64,000 bases of DNA, taken from positions 42,154,942 to 42,218,941 of the forward strand of contig QCXZ01000001.1 of assembly GCA_025024175.1 (NCBI GenBank), given 5' to 3'. Each line of letters starts with the position of its first letter. Position 1 is the first letter of the stretch. The notes beneath the pieces were generated by a model, which was not told the DNA's origin, searched no databases, and saw only the letters and a list, made by a program, of their open reading frames with translations. The position numbers and the translations under genes are program-made. This DNA comes from Rhyzopertha dominica. Its lineage: Eukaryota; Arthropoda; Insecta; Coleoptera; Bostrichidae. Of this stretch, positions 46,401 to 57,762 are shown one piece after another.

Positions 46401-48676
46401 TAAACCAAAACTAAGGTATTAACGAATATTAGAAAGCTTATGGCATATTACAAACTATTCATAAAATGCAGAATATCTAGTCCGTCTGTATTACAATATA
46501 GATGTTTTTGCGCCCGCCTACGCGAACTATATCTGAAATGTATTTGTTTACCTGGTAGCATATCTGTTAGGCGAACAAATATTGCTCCATCTTAATAGCA
46601 CCACCCTGTGGTGAAAAACATTAGCTAGTTTCAAGAGCTTCGCTCAGAACCCAAAGAATAGCCTCTCCCGGGTCGTTTCATTTTCAAACTCCCCGACTGT
46701 ACATTACCACCTATGATTATGCCGAGAGACATCATTACTCAATGTGCAATTAACAAGGTTGTTCTTGTGCACAGGCCAATGGGAATGGGGGACAGTTTTC
46801 TGATTATTATATCATGCTTACGTTTTCAGCAAAGGTAAGGTGACAACCTTTCTGTTTTTTAAATAGACACATATAATAATAACGATATTATAAAGCCTGC
46901 TATGTGCTATGTGCGTGATGTAGAAAAACAAACTAGCCTCATCGCAGGGTATCGTATTCTAGAAGAAAATACGAGCCTAGGGAGTTTTAGGAGGCAGACC
47001 CTCTATACCTGCTTATGAAAAATAATGTTATTTTTGTATGCAATGAAAGCAATAAAACATAAAAAAGGACTTTTCAAACATCGGGTATCGTTTATATTTA
47101 TTGTATGTAATTTTTTTATGGATATTGAGTTCATGGGCCTATTACAGTTCGGTATTTTGTAAATAATTACCAATCGCTAAGATCTGTTACGTGCATCGCT
47201 AATTTTCAAATACTTGCATAAAAATATATTAATGTATGCAGTTGTTTCATTTTCATCAAAGACGTCTTCGTTTTCAAGTAACACATAGGGCCACAAACAT
47301 TATTTTGTTTGGCAAAATTCTATAACTCAAGATGAACTATTATAAAACAAGCTGCATATGGAAATAAACTACTATTAAAAATACATTATATTTTCGTATA
47401 AATGTCTGTTGTATGTGCCGTTAATTTTGGAAGGCTACAATCACTTGAAATGCCAAAAAAATATATTACAATTGCTTGTGTCATTTAAAACCCCGTATGA
47501 TTGCGTGCTTATTGTGGCACGTGTTTGTAAACCAGATATCGGGGTTGCCTACACGGTACGTGATGGATTTGCCCTATTATTTGTAAAACTGAAAACTGGT
47601 GCGTAACTGTAATAATTGCTTGATTTGACCAAATTCAGCAGATTTATAGTTTGAAAAACAGTACCACCCTTTAATAGGCAAAAGAATTAAGTACGACTTT
47701 ACCAACTTAAAACTCAAATTTTCACTGCTACCTGTAATATCATTCATTTTGAAAAATTTTGCATATAAAACAAATTGGAATAAGATGGTGTCAGTTTATG
47801 GTTGTTCAAACTTGACAAAAAGGGTCTAGGCTAGTAACATACATATTGTTAGCTGTATCTTGATAATGTGCTTTTACCTTCAATTGTTTCTAATTTCAAT
47901 TATTTAACTTACCAGATCAACAATATCCATGCACATACCAATCTTCTCATTTTCATTGCTTATTGTATTATAAAAACCGCTCAAATTAACATAGTAGTCC
48001 ATGCACTTAGGACACATTGTCGTTTCATTTACATTTGATCCATTAATGCATTCCATTAAAACTGCGTAGAGTTCATTAAATTGCATGGTTTGATTTGACA
48101 TATTTGGAGTCAAACTGTTGTTATTAAATTCAAAGCATTCTGAAAAAAAATATATATATATACAGATTCACCGCCACTGTTGTAATGGAATACATATTTA
48201 CTTACCATAACATTTTGCTCTTGTCCAGAGATCTACAGTATTGCTATATATTGAATTTAAAATTTCTAATCTGTCTTTGTTAATGAAGTTGTGAATACAA
48301 TACCCTTCATCATCCGACATCTAAAATGGAATGTGTTGGTCTTACTAATCATAGAAAAAAAATAAACAGTTAAGTATTACCTGAGTTATATTTTTATAAC
48401 TTTCTAAAACTCCTATATAATGAATTACACATTTTTCACATAGTTTAATAGGTCTAGAGTGTTCAACAGCACACAATGAAAAATTAGAACTTGCTAATGC
48501 AAAAGTATCTCTCAGCAAAGTGCAATTCACAACGGTATGGTTACTTACACTTGTACTGCATACATACCTAAAACATACAATCATATGAGTTCTGCTAAAA
48601 TAAGTTATATAGATAATACTCACTCAATGCTAGTTGTAATTAAAAAGAAAGTGCTATAAAATAACAAATAAAGCAT
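43473..48676 (-). CDS. OSTM1-like transmembrane protein
   Basis: OSTM1 is the beta subunit of the lysosomal chloride/proton exchanger CLC-7 in vertebrates. Exons 48676-48624 (MLYLLFYSTFFLITTSI, a signal peptide), 48567-48381 (YVCSTSVSNHTVVNC to YKNITQ), 48320-48206 (MSDDEGYCIHNFINKD to RAKCY), 48139-47913 (ECFEFNNNSLTPN to GMCMDIVDL) and 43643-43473 (MNITRSFWSKNCCKY to LADILPRE) join in frame for 250 aa. The luminal part has many Cys and N-glycosylation sites. The CMDI-D--NITR-FWS-----C block and a following membrane segment (YIFLATTLIAFIMTAVFYIL) are typical. The last intron is 4.3 kb. It is head to head with DGCR6. Confidence 0.93.
43644..47912. other. OSTM1 intron 4, AT-rich, mostly featureless
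   Basis: The only recognised repeat is a deleted copy of the palindromic MITE at 46905-47010. No other gene, RNA or bounded element is seen. The open frames at 44905-45153 and 47409-47606 look like chance. Confidence 0.4.
46905..47010. repeat. Deleted copy of the 1-kb palindromic MITE
   Basis: It joins the central loop sequence (GATGTAGAAAAACAAACTAG, CCTCATCGCAGGGTATCG) directly to the right terminus (AAAATACGAGCCTAGGGAG, CAGACCCTCTA). About 450 bp of the arm are therefore missing compared with 38580-39085. Confidence 0.75.
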
Positions 48677-49279
48677 ATTTGTGGTGATCTATAAATAATT
48701 GGAATGACTTAAATTTACATTATATGCGTAATTAACAATCCGCTTTAGTTAGTCACGTTCTACTGAAATTTAAATCTTATAAACAAAAGAATAACAACTG
48801 TTAAATCCTTGCAAAAAGATTAACAATAATATAACAATTCGTCACCCGTCAGCTGGTAAAACTTAAAAAATGACAACAATCAACCACAATGGCAGTTCAA
48901 AATAACAAAAAGTCACTAGAACTACCAATGTAATTACATTTGATCTACTTGGCATTGCAAAATTATTGTGGTAGGTCTAAATGCCTAGATGCCAGTAGAT
49001 CCAACTTGTGTAGAATGTAGATCTTTTAGACAGATTAGTAACGTTAGTAACCTACAAAACATCAAATGCGAAGTTGTAAAGCATAAAAACAAAAAAGTAA
49101 AAGTTTCATGTTTTTACAATCGTGATAAGCACTGAATATAATATACCTGGGAAGGTGTTGGGCTCTTTATTAGTGGAAGAAGAGAGTATACAAGATGTAG
49201 CTTGGAGTGATATCAAAATAACTTAACTTTTTATTTATCGTAGTAGTATTCGATGTGAGTTATGCTGAGTTCTTAATAA
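48677..49279. promoter_or_regulatory. Divergent promoter region of OSTM1 and DGCR6
   Basis: The two start codons are 603 bp apart on opposite strands with no other gene between. No TATA box is obvious near either start. A bidirectional promoter is inferred from position only. Confidence 0.5.
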
Positions 49280-52200
49280 ATGGATGCTCCAGAAATTCTC
49301 CAGAAAAAGCTGTATTTTCTAGTGGAACAGCTGCAAACGATGGCTCGAGAATTACCTCCGTAGGTTTTTAGATCAATGTAGTATTCTGTTATAAGCAAAT
49401 TATTGCCCATGTTATTTTTAGGAAATACCAAATGAGAATTCCATATGAATTGTTATCAAGTTTAGCGAATTGTTTGTTGAATGATACGGTTTTTGAAATT
49501 GTTAAAGGTCTATTGGAAATCCAGCATGTGACTGAGCAGCATTTGTTTCAGCAGAGGCTACAGTTTATCAATAACAAAAAAGGTATTTGTATAAAACACC
49601 AATATTAGGTAGAACAGGATTTATTATTTTACTGTAAAGCTTAAAATTGGGGTACTGTACTTGAGGGATTGTTATTATTTCATAAATGGCATTGTTTTGA
49701 AAAACTTATTGTTTCAGTCGAGGAGCAGGCTATACTGAATAAGTATGAAAATGATCCAGGACGAAAACTAGAAGTTCTGAACAAATTAATGGCAGAACAG
49801 AGAGAGGAGCTAAAAAAATTTGATATGAATCTAGTTGTTCAACTAGACCAAAAGGTATGTGAATATATGTACTTTAACATTAGTGAACCACATACTAACA
49901 TAGATGTAGCATGCATAATAATATGATTCAGTTTGACATTGTGATTACTTGAATTGTACATATATGTGATGATAATTTTAGAAACTTTTATTACTAAAAC
50001 AGTGTGATGTATATTTCTTTTGCATAAAACTGCATTACCCCACATACAGGAAATAAGCTTTTGGTTTCTATTGTGTAGGTCATTTTGTTTAAATCAGACA
50101 CATACGGATGCTTGATATCGTTGATAAGATAGCCCATAGTTCGTATTTCCGCTTAGGATCTTGATGGTGACGCTGCCACTGCGTTTTGGAAACTTACAAC
50201 TTAGCCTTGCCTTCACACCTGGGGTGGTTATTCTGGACTTCCTAGGAGAGAAACAATATTTCACTTTCTCTTGCAATTTTCCTACGGTAAAAATTGGTAT
50301 TCTTGACTTGGGATGAACACCAAGTCGCATAGGAAATTGGTAGACAACGTTGCCAATGCTAATCAGATGCTTCATGCCTGTTCTTGGTTATTACTAATCA
50401 GAGTAACCAATCAGAGTAGTAATAATGACGTGACATAGTCCGAATTTGATTTATATAAACGTCACCCACTTGTTAAAAATTTGTTCATTGCGAAAAACAT
50501 TGCGCACATCCTAAAATGCCTTGCTCGCTGGGGATTAATTGGCTCTAAACAAATTTGAACCAATAATTTGCTGGTAACTTCCACGTGGAAAAAATAAAGT
50601 GCGCATAAAGCAAGCTAATTGTAAACATAGACAGATCAATTCTAAAAAGATTTTTTATTCTACTAGTTAGTAGAGATATTTTGTTCTTCAACCACCAAAT
50701 GGCTCACCGTTTCTATAATATAAAGTGCCAAATCGTGATTAATACGCCATCCTTTTGTAAATGCCTTTGAGATCCAAAAAGCGTTAATTATATTTATAGC
50801 AGTAGCTAATTCTTAAAAATCCAGACTTAATCTTTGTACACCTACAAGGTTTTTTATTTTATTATTTCAGATACAGCAGTAGGTACATTAGCACAGCAAT
50901 ATACCATAATACAAATCTAATATAACATTAATATATTAGGGCATTTTGATTATCTCACTTCTATGTTAAATACAAGTTACATCATTTTACTCTTATTTCC
51001 TTCGTAGCATAGAATATTGCAAAATTATTGACATTATAGTGAGTTCAATAATGACACAGTAACAGCTTCGTGAGAAATCGCTTTTCTCTTACAAAATAGC
51101 AAGAGAATTTAATTTCCTAGGAAACCTGATGAAAGTGAACATTCACGATTTCAAGAATACCAAATTTATTGTACCAGGAGAACTCCGCCTACTTTCCCAT
51201 AGGAATTGAGTCCAGAATAGGTACCCTGTTGAGAATTTGTAGTACTAAAAAATTGGGTCCAAAATTGAACATACCTTATCCCCCATCTCAAATAGCTGAG
51301 GTGTGATTCCTTTTCTTAACCTACATAACGGCTTTTTTATGCAATTCTGAAACATAAGTATAGTCAACTACAGGTGGTAGTTTCTAATAGGCACCTTGAG
51401 AAATCAGAATGAGCTTTCCCCTTCTTTATACCATGCTTATCAAGAGTTATGAGCAAATAACTAAAATCTCCACTTTCAATTTTTTTTATATCTTGAGAAC
51501 TAAATCAAAACGACACTATATTTAACAACTTTGCCTCCATGTAACCGTTGCTGTATCTCTTACCGTAACAGACATTCCCATATAGAGATTCACAAGTGAA
51601 ACACCCTGTGTGTGTTATGTTAATATAACACTTCTTAAATAATATTTACTGAATATTTTTTTTGTATATTTACCAATCTGTTTACTAGTTACTAATAAAT
51701 GCTCGACCTGGAGAGATAGTTCTAGTCATCAGAGAAGAAAATTTCATTATTGTATTGCAGATACCAAAGAAACGACATTCATTACATGAAATATTGCGGT
51801 GAAAATAAGTTTAATTGGGCAATAAAATTGTTTATGTATGCGATCCATCGGGAGTTTAAATGTTTTGTAAACGGAACGGATGATGTCCTGGTCAGTAATT
51901 ATCCAGTACCTGGTAGCTATTTGCATCTGAATTTTTTTTCCCCAAACAATGGTTTCATGTTGGGGAACAAAAAGAAGTCGCAGGGAGCCTGGTTGAGCTA
52001 GTAGGTGTGCAGTAGTTGTGGCAGCAGTTCATAGCGCACAGTTCATGTATACTTCTCCAACCCAAATGATGAATTTTGACTTTACGTTGTAAATCTTGCT
52101 AACAATGCAGGATGGGACAGTTTGATGAAGGGATGCATGAAGAATTATCCAGAATTAGTGTACGAAGGCTGTTCTGATAATTTCTTTTAATTGAAAAAAT

Positions 52201-53212
52201 GCCCAAGTCTATGTTGAACTTTTATATTCAGCATGTAAACATTTGTAGCAATAATTATAACTCATAATATTGATCTTTATGGTATAATCGTATAATCAGG
52301 GCTTTGGTCACAAATAAATAAAGTAATCCTTTTACTCAGTTACTGAGTTTTTCGAAGCTATTTGGCTCCTTCTGCAGGGCCTAAAATATATTATTTTCTT
52401 TATTTGTACAACCAAATATAACACTTACTTATAGTAGTTATAGTAACTACACAATAAGGCGTAAATAACAAATTAATGACAAAATTTAAAGAAGGAGCCA
52501 AACAGCTCCGAAAGCTCGGCAATTGAGTAAAAGAATTGTTTTATTTATTTGTGACCGAAGCCTTGATTATATCCATTCTATGATTTGTAGCAATCATTTA
52601 AAGACATTGAATGACTAGCTATATTAAAAAGAGATGTGAATAATGTTGGTAGATATATAGTATATTTACCTTGTATAGTTTTTTGAAGTTCAAAAATGTA
52701 CATAAATATACCTGTTGCATAAATGTGTGCAATTATTATTGCATATTATCATAGATATTATTCAAGCTTTACTCATAAACTATTAGAAACATTCTGGGTA
52801 TGACCTTATTTGAACTATCTGGTTAACATGTAAATATTGCAGAAGTTTTTAGTGATCAACTGTTTTGGTCATGCAAGACTAATTTTGGATTATTTCTTGT
52901 CTATTGAAAACAATGAATTGCTAATGTTTCCTTAAAATATAATATTACTACTATATAGTTCTGATCATAAACCCAAATTTTACCCTTCTGAAAGATAAGA
53001 ACTTTATAGCTAATATTGGGTAGCACAATTTTTTTAAATACAGTTGTAACAATTAATTATTATTGGTTTTTCAGGTTGCAGACCAGCAGCAAATACTCGA
53101 ACAAGCAGGTGTTCCAGGCTTTTATTTAACTACTAATCCCTTAGAAATTAAAGTACAAATGTATTTACTAGATTTTATTTTGAGGCTTAGTAAAATGAAT
53201 ATGCCTGGTTGA
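49280..53212 (+). CDS. DGCR6 family protein (gonadal-like)
   Basis: This is the insect counterpart of DiGeorge critical region 6 (Drosophila gonadal). The molecular role is unclear; the protein is largely coiled coil. Exons 49280-49359 (MDAPEILQKKLYFLVEQLQT), 49422-49582 (KYQMRIPYELLSSLANCLLN, DTVFEIVKGLLEIQHVTEQH), 49718-49854 (VEEQAILNKYENDPGRKLEV to VVQLDQK) and 53075-53212 (VADQQQILEQAGVPGFYLTT to MNMPG, then TGA) join in frame for 171 aa. The family signatures DGTVFEIVQGLLEIQHLTE and VADQQ-TLE-AGV-GFY-T-NP are clearly matched. Intron 3 is 3.2 kb and carries a MITE and an orphan ORF. Confidence 0.95.
50094..50600 (-). other. Orphan ORF with core-promoter-like upstream sequence
   Basis: A 93-codon minus-strand frame (50375-50094, start MKHLISIGNVVYQFPM) is preceded at 50440-50450 by TTTATATAAAT and by two CTGATTGGTT/CTGATTAG-type boxes at 50395-50420. 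I do not recognise the peptide. It lies inside DGCR6 intron 3 on the opposite strand. It might be part of a decayed mobile element or an uncharacterised short gene. Confidence 0.3.
52293..52569. mobile_element. MITE with about 80-bp inverted repeats, TA-flanked
   Basis: The left arm (TAATCAGGGCTTTGGTCACA, AATAAAGTAATCCTTTTACT, AGCTATTTGGCTCCTTC) is complementary to the right arm (GAAGGAGCCAAACAGCTCCG to TGTGACCGAAGCCTTGATTA). TA flanks both ends. It is a non-autonomous element in DGCR6 intron 3. Confidence 0.82.
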
Positions 53213-55084
53213 TTTGTAGATGCTCTTTGAAATAAGGGAACATATATTGTGAAAAATTGCATTCACTCACTTTGTTTTAAGCTTAATTCGCGCATTGGGG
53301 TATAAGACAACTATTTAAATTGAACCAGATAATAGCAATGTTTTTATTTTGCTCTACTGGCTTAATCATCTGCCAGCTGTTTTTTACTTTTAAATAATGC
53401 AGCAATACTTTATAACAATTGAATATATCAAGTATTCCTTCATACTGGTTTAACAAATTGCATTCAGTGTTATGTGCTTGGTGACTTTTATATTCTTGCC
53501 CAGTTTATTTACATGATCATATTATGTTTATGAACATGTAACAACAACCTATTTTAGAAGACCCAGGTTCTCCAGGGTGTATTAACTTCCTCTGGATCCA
53601 GAGGTTTATAACATTTCAAATTATTTATCAGTTTTGAACAGATTAAAAAAAACATTTATATAACAGAAATATAATTTTTTGACATTTTGCAGAAAACCTG
53701 CTATAATAAGTGGCATATAAAAATTTTCCATGCCATTTTCAAAATTTATTATGCTCAAAAGTGAGTGAATGTATCTGTATAATGAGACTGTAAAGCAAAA
53801 TGTATATTAAATATTACAAAAAATTTGATCTTTTAACTCAAAGTTAACAAAGATTGGCAGCTAATAACTCAGTAAAAAAAGGAATGGATTAAAATAATGA
53901 ATGGATAATGTAAGTGTCCCAATAAATATATTGAAGATCATTATGAACTTTAATTTTTATATACATGCATATAGGCAGAGTGATATAGCAGGGACGGAGG
54001 GGGGGGGGGTTACGCAATACTTTGCTTGGGACGGCAATATTAAGATGCTTAGAGGTAATCAACGTTATAAAAACAATGAAGCAGTGTTGAAGGTCTTGTT
54101 TTCAGCAAATCTTCTCCCAATTACATTTAAAATTAAAAAAAAAAAAAACAGTTGCCACTTGCGACTACACAAACCAAACTGTGGTAAAAATGATTAAATG
54201 AATCAGTTTTTATTCTGAACTGTAAAAACATGAAATATAAAATACACATTTAACTTTAAATACTGCTTGGAATCACTTATGACATTTAGTTACCCCCCAC
54301 TGAATTTGTACAGGTTTCAAAATTTGGTAATACATTTGTCAGACGTTTAATATTGGATAAACATTTTAAAATTACCTTTAACACCTACAGATTCCCGTCC
54401 CGTGATTGCCGTCTGCTGCAATAAAAAGCCTTTACAGTACTATGAGCTACATTAGACATAAAAACCGCTGCAAATTGAATCAATACTTCCACATCCAATT
54501 GTCAAAATGACATTTATGTTTTTATTTCTTGTACTATACGATTAGTAATCAGATTTTGAGCATTTTGTCCCTCAACACATTTTTTCTAAGACAAAGTCCT
54601 CGTGATATTAGCAAAAATNTATAAATTTTAAAATCGTTTTTTTTTCAAATAACTTGAAAATTATTATCTTAACAAAAAAATTACAAGAGTGCTTTCTGAT
54701 CAGAAATTTTATTTTCTATATATTACCAAAATTTAAAAATAAATCGTACGAGCAGGGACCAAAATAGGATTTTTTGGAAATATTTCGAAAATGTCAAAAT
54801 TTTGAATAAATTGTCTAAGACACTTTTTGTGAGAAATTTTATTTCCTATCTAATGGCATTTTCATTTTTTGAATATATTAAATATATTTGGAGATATTTA
54901 GAAAAAACCGTTTTCTTTAAGTGATGCTTTCTTACTAATATCTTCTAAACAGTTTGCTGCACCGAAAATTTTTAAGAGCGAATAATACTCGCAGTTATAC
55001 TACTAATCACATACTAAAACGAAAAAATATAAAAAAATAAAAATTTGCAAAAATGGTAGTTACCCCCCAATTTCGCCCCCTTCG
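53213..55084. other. DGCR6 3' flank and AT-rich spacer
   Basis: A G11 run lies near 54000. The phrase AGTTACCCCCCA occurs twice (54290 and 55059), suggesting an old repeat leading into the dispersed repeat at 55085. No gene is recognised. Confidence 0.35.
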
Positions 55085-55335
55085 CGATATCCTACTTACC
55101 CCACAAACAATAGATCGCTTTGGGTAGTTGAGATTTATACGTTTGCCAAATTTCAAGTTCATATATTAAGTCTTTCGAAAGTTATCGTGTATACAAACAA
55201 AACCACAGACACACAGACAAGAAATTTTTTTTGCGTTTTCGACCATTTTAAAGCGAATGAGTAAATAAAAATTTTTAAAAATTTTTTTCGTGATACAATA
55301 CTTCCCATCCGTTGGATCTGGAAGTAGAGTTTGCA
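55085..55335 (-). repeat. Dispersed repeat, second copy
   Basis: This is the reverse-complement relative of 33545-33775, with GCTTTGGGTAGTTGAGATT, TTTCGAAAGTTATCG and ATCCGTTGGATCTGGAAG as shared blocks. Confidence 0.7.
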
Positions 55336-55860
55336 ATCCAGGAGTTAGAAACTAAAGATGGTCTGAGGCAAGGGGCAGTGTTAGGTCCGCTGCTATTCAT
55401 AATAACAAGAGATATGATAAAGCATGTATAGTATTCCAACCAAAATAAGGTTATATTGCTCTGCTATTGTTTAAGAAGTTATACTCGTATACTTCTAAAA
55501 TGGGCAGTTATTGGGGATCATAAATTTCAGCACAAGCCCCCATCTGTTTATTGGAGCATCTGTCGCTCTATGTTAAACAGGGGATTATTTACAGCCAAGG
55601 GTTCATTGTAAGTAAACGAGCAATTTATTATTGAGCGGTATTCACTTTACAAGTGCAATATAACCTTATTTCATTTGGAGAGGTATAAATGAGAAAATAA
55701 GAAAAGTTGCAGTTGGTTATCACCAGCTACAACCTGTAACAATAACAGAGTGAGCCTTTGGAGATGATTTGGCATTAGCTTCTACTAAAAAAGACTTTAA
55801 GAACGATTTACAAAAACGGTCAATTGTAGGTTTTGACTGTATCACAAATTTCTATATTGT
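55336..55860 (+). pseudogene. LINE reverse transcriptase fragment split by a small MITE
   Basis: The left part reads ELETKDGLRQGAVLGPLLFI (RT block with G-RQG-VLGP-LF). After an insertion at about 55434-55681, the right part reads KVAVGYHQLQPVTITE and FGDDLALASTKKDF (the decayed FADD catalytic motif). The inserted piece has inverted CCAAAATAAGGTTATATTGC ends (55439 and about 55680). Confidence 0.75.
55434..55681. mobile_element. Small MITE in the LINE fragment, about 250 bp
   Basis: CCAAAATAAGGTTATATTGC (55439-55458) is complementary to GCAATATAACCTTATTTCATTTGG (55657-55680) with small differences. The RT reading resumes after it. The target duplication is not clear. Confidence 0.6.
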
Positions 55861-56644
55861 AACTATTAAAGGCAATATGGACCAGTAATGATTGACTCTG
55901 TACATTTATTTTTAATTAACGAGGCATGGTAGTATCCAGCTGCTGACTGGATTATTCCACTTTGAAGACCATTATTCTACAAGCTATGACATGGGTATAA
56001 GGTAATGGGTACGAAACAAGAGCAAGATACAGTTGCTAAGTAAACAAAATTTAGTAGGTCATAAGTTGAATATTTATGGAGCTGGAATGGTTAACGAGTA
56101 AGTTAAGAGTTAATAGAGGGCATGTCATCCACTATGTGCTACGAATGTATGCAATAAATTAGTGTAGGAAGTAAGTCTTTGAATTTATGAAAGATCAAAC
56201 ATTACAAAGCTCACGAGAAATTACTCATGTTAACCGGGACCCTCCCCTCAGGTACATATAAAATGAAAGTGTATTGCAGAAAGTTTTAGTCCATTTTTAT
56301 TTTCACCCCGTAGTTAAAATAATTACTTATAATTTTATTCAATTTCATTCTCTCCCTAAATCAAAGTTGACTTTTTTTATTAAATGCACTACATAAGGCA
56401 ACACGACTAATTACAAAATATATATTGAAAACAAAACAAGTACAAACATCAAACAAAAATGTCAATTTGTAATTCTAACAATAGTATTCACTTTAAACAT
56501 ACACTAAACTAGTGCAATCAATTACACACTGGTCTTGCAACACCATTAAAGATGAGTACTATATGTACTCTTTTGTCTTAAACATTGCATTGGCAAGAAA
56601 TTTACAAATTTTTATATCACACCCTACAGTGTGATGTATTATAC

Positions 56645-57489
56645 TAGGTTGTTCAGAAAGTTATTTTTTTTTTGTTATCTTAACTAAACTCTTAATTTTT
56701 ACATAAATTTGTTGCATTGTTATATTTGTAGCAGCGCCTTTATATTAATATATATATGATAATCTATCATATCGTTACATAAGAAAAAAAACAAATATCA
56801 ACGATTTTCTCATTCAGTTATGTTGGAATGCAGTACTTAAAGCTCAGTTTATCAACAAAGTAGCTTTTAGCGTGGAAAAGTACTTTGAATATGGTAATTG
56901 TGGTAGTTAACATTTGCAGACAGACAAAGATTAACTTGAGGCTTTATTTGAAACTGATTTTTCTGAGAAAAGCGACAAAAAGGTTCAACTCAAACTGATC
57001 GAAAATCTAAGCGAGTTGTACGACCTTGATCCAAGCTTCTTCTGTTGCATGTGAATCTGGTGACTTTCAGTGCAACAGCTGGACTTCCTCGCATCACTAA
57101 ACCCAATTTGGACCAAAAGTGAGTAGTGCTGATAGTGGTCTGATCTACCATGCTACAGTTGGAAGCAAAAAAATGCTAAACTACTTCTGATGCTGCAGAA
57201 ATTGAAAAAACTGAGCTATGAAACGCTGCTATACTCTCCTTCTACTCGCTGGACTTTTTACCCACCAATTACAACTTTTCGCTCAAATCTATCGTCTATG
57301 GAAAAATGGTTAAAAATCAAACAATAATCTTCAGGATCCCATAATTTCGTAGAATGAATAAACTTGTTTCTTGTCAACAAAAATTTGTGTATCTAACAGT
57401 TTTTATTTCAATTAATAAAGTTTTGTTGAACTGAGATACGTGCATCTGAAATTAAAGGTTTAAAATAGCAATAATTTTCTGAACAACGC
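56645..57489 (+). mobile_element. Mariner element, internally deleted and decayed
   Basis: The ends TAGGTTGTTCAGAAAGTTATTT and the complement of AATAATTTTCTGAACAACGC are inverted repeats of a mariner type. Inside, LEALFETDFSEKSDKK (about 56940) and LQKLKKLSYETLLYSPSTRW with FYPPITTFRS (about 57195-57290) match mariner transposase N-terminal and C-terminal blocks (Y-PYSPDL-P-DYHFF). At about 845 bp it is shorter than a complete mariner of about 1.3 kb. Confidence 0.78.
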
Positions 57490-57762
57490 AACAGATCACC
57501 TGAAAATTACTTTACATTATATATTAAGTAATTACAGAAATTCATATGTGATTTATTTTTTTGAACTTTCTTGTACACGCATTCCCACATCCACTATAAT
57601 ACATCAAATGCTACAACATAATATTCACAGAATTAAGTGTCAGCCTCTTTTAAAAAAATCCAAGATAATGGTACTTCAAAGTACACCACCTTAACGAAGC
57701 CAAAAACAAAAACATTGGCACATTATCAATGTCAAACAATAAAAATGTGGTAGACACAATAT

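Noticed and set aside
51290..51612. Sequence ending in ACACCCTG that resembles a mariner inverted-repeat tip
   Set aside because: No partner end was found within range, so it is not listed as an element.
51715..52001. Open frame at 51750-52001, with readable peptide just upstream (GEIVLVIREENFIIVLQIPK), in DGCR6 intron 3
   Set aside because: Reading frames conflict, no family is recognised, and the DGCR6 exons join in frame without it. It may be an old pseudogene fragment.
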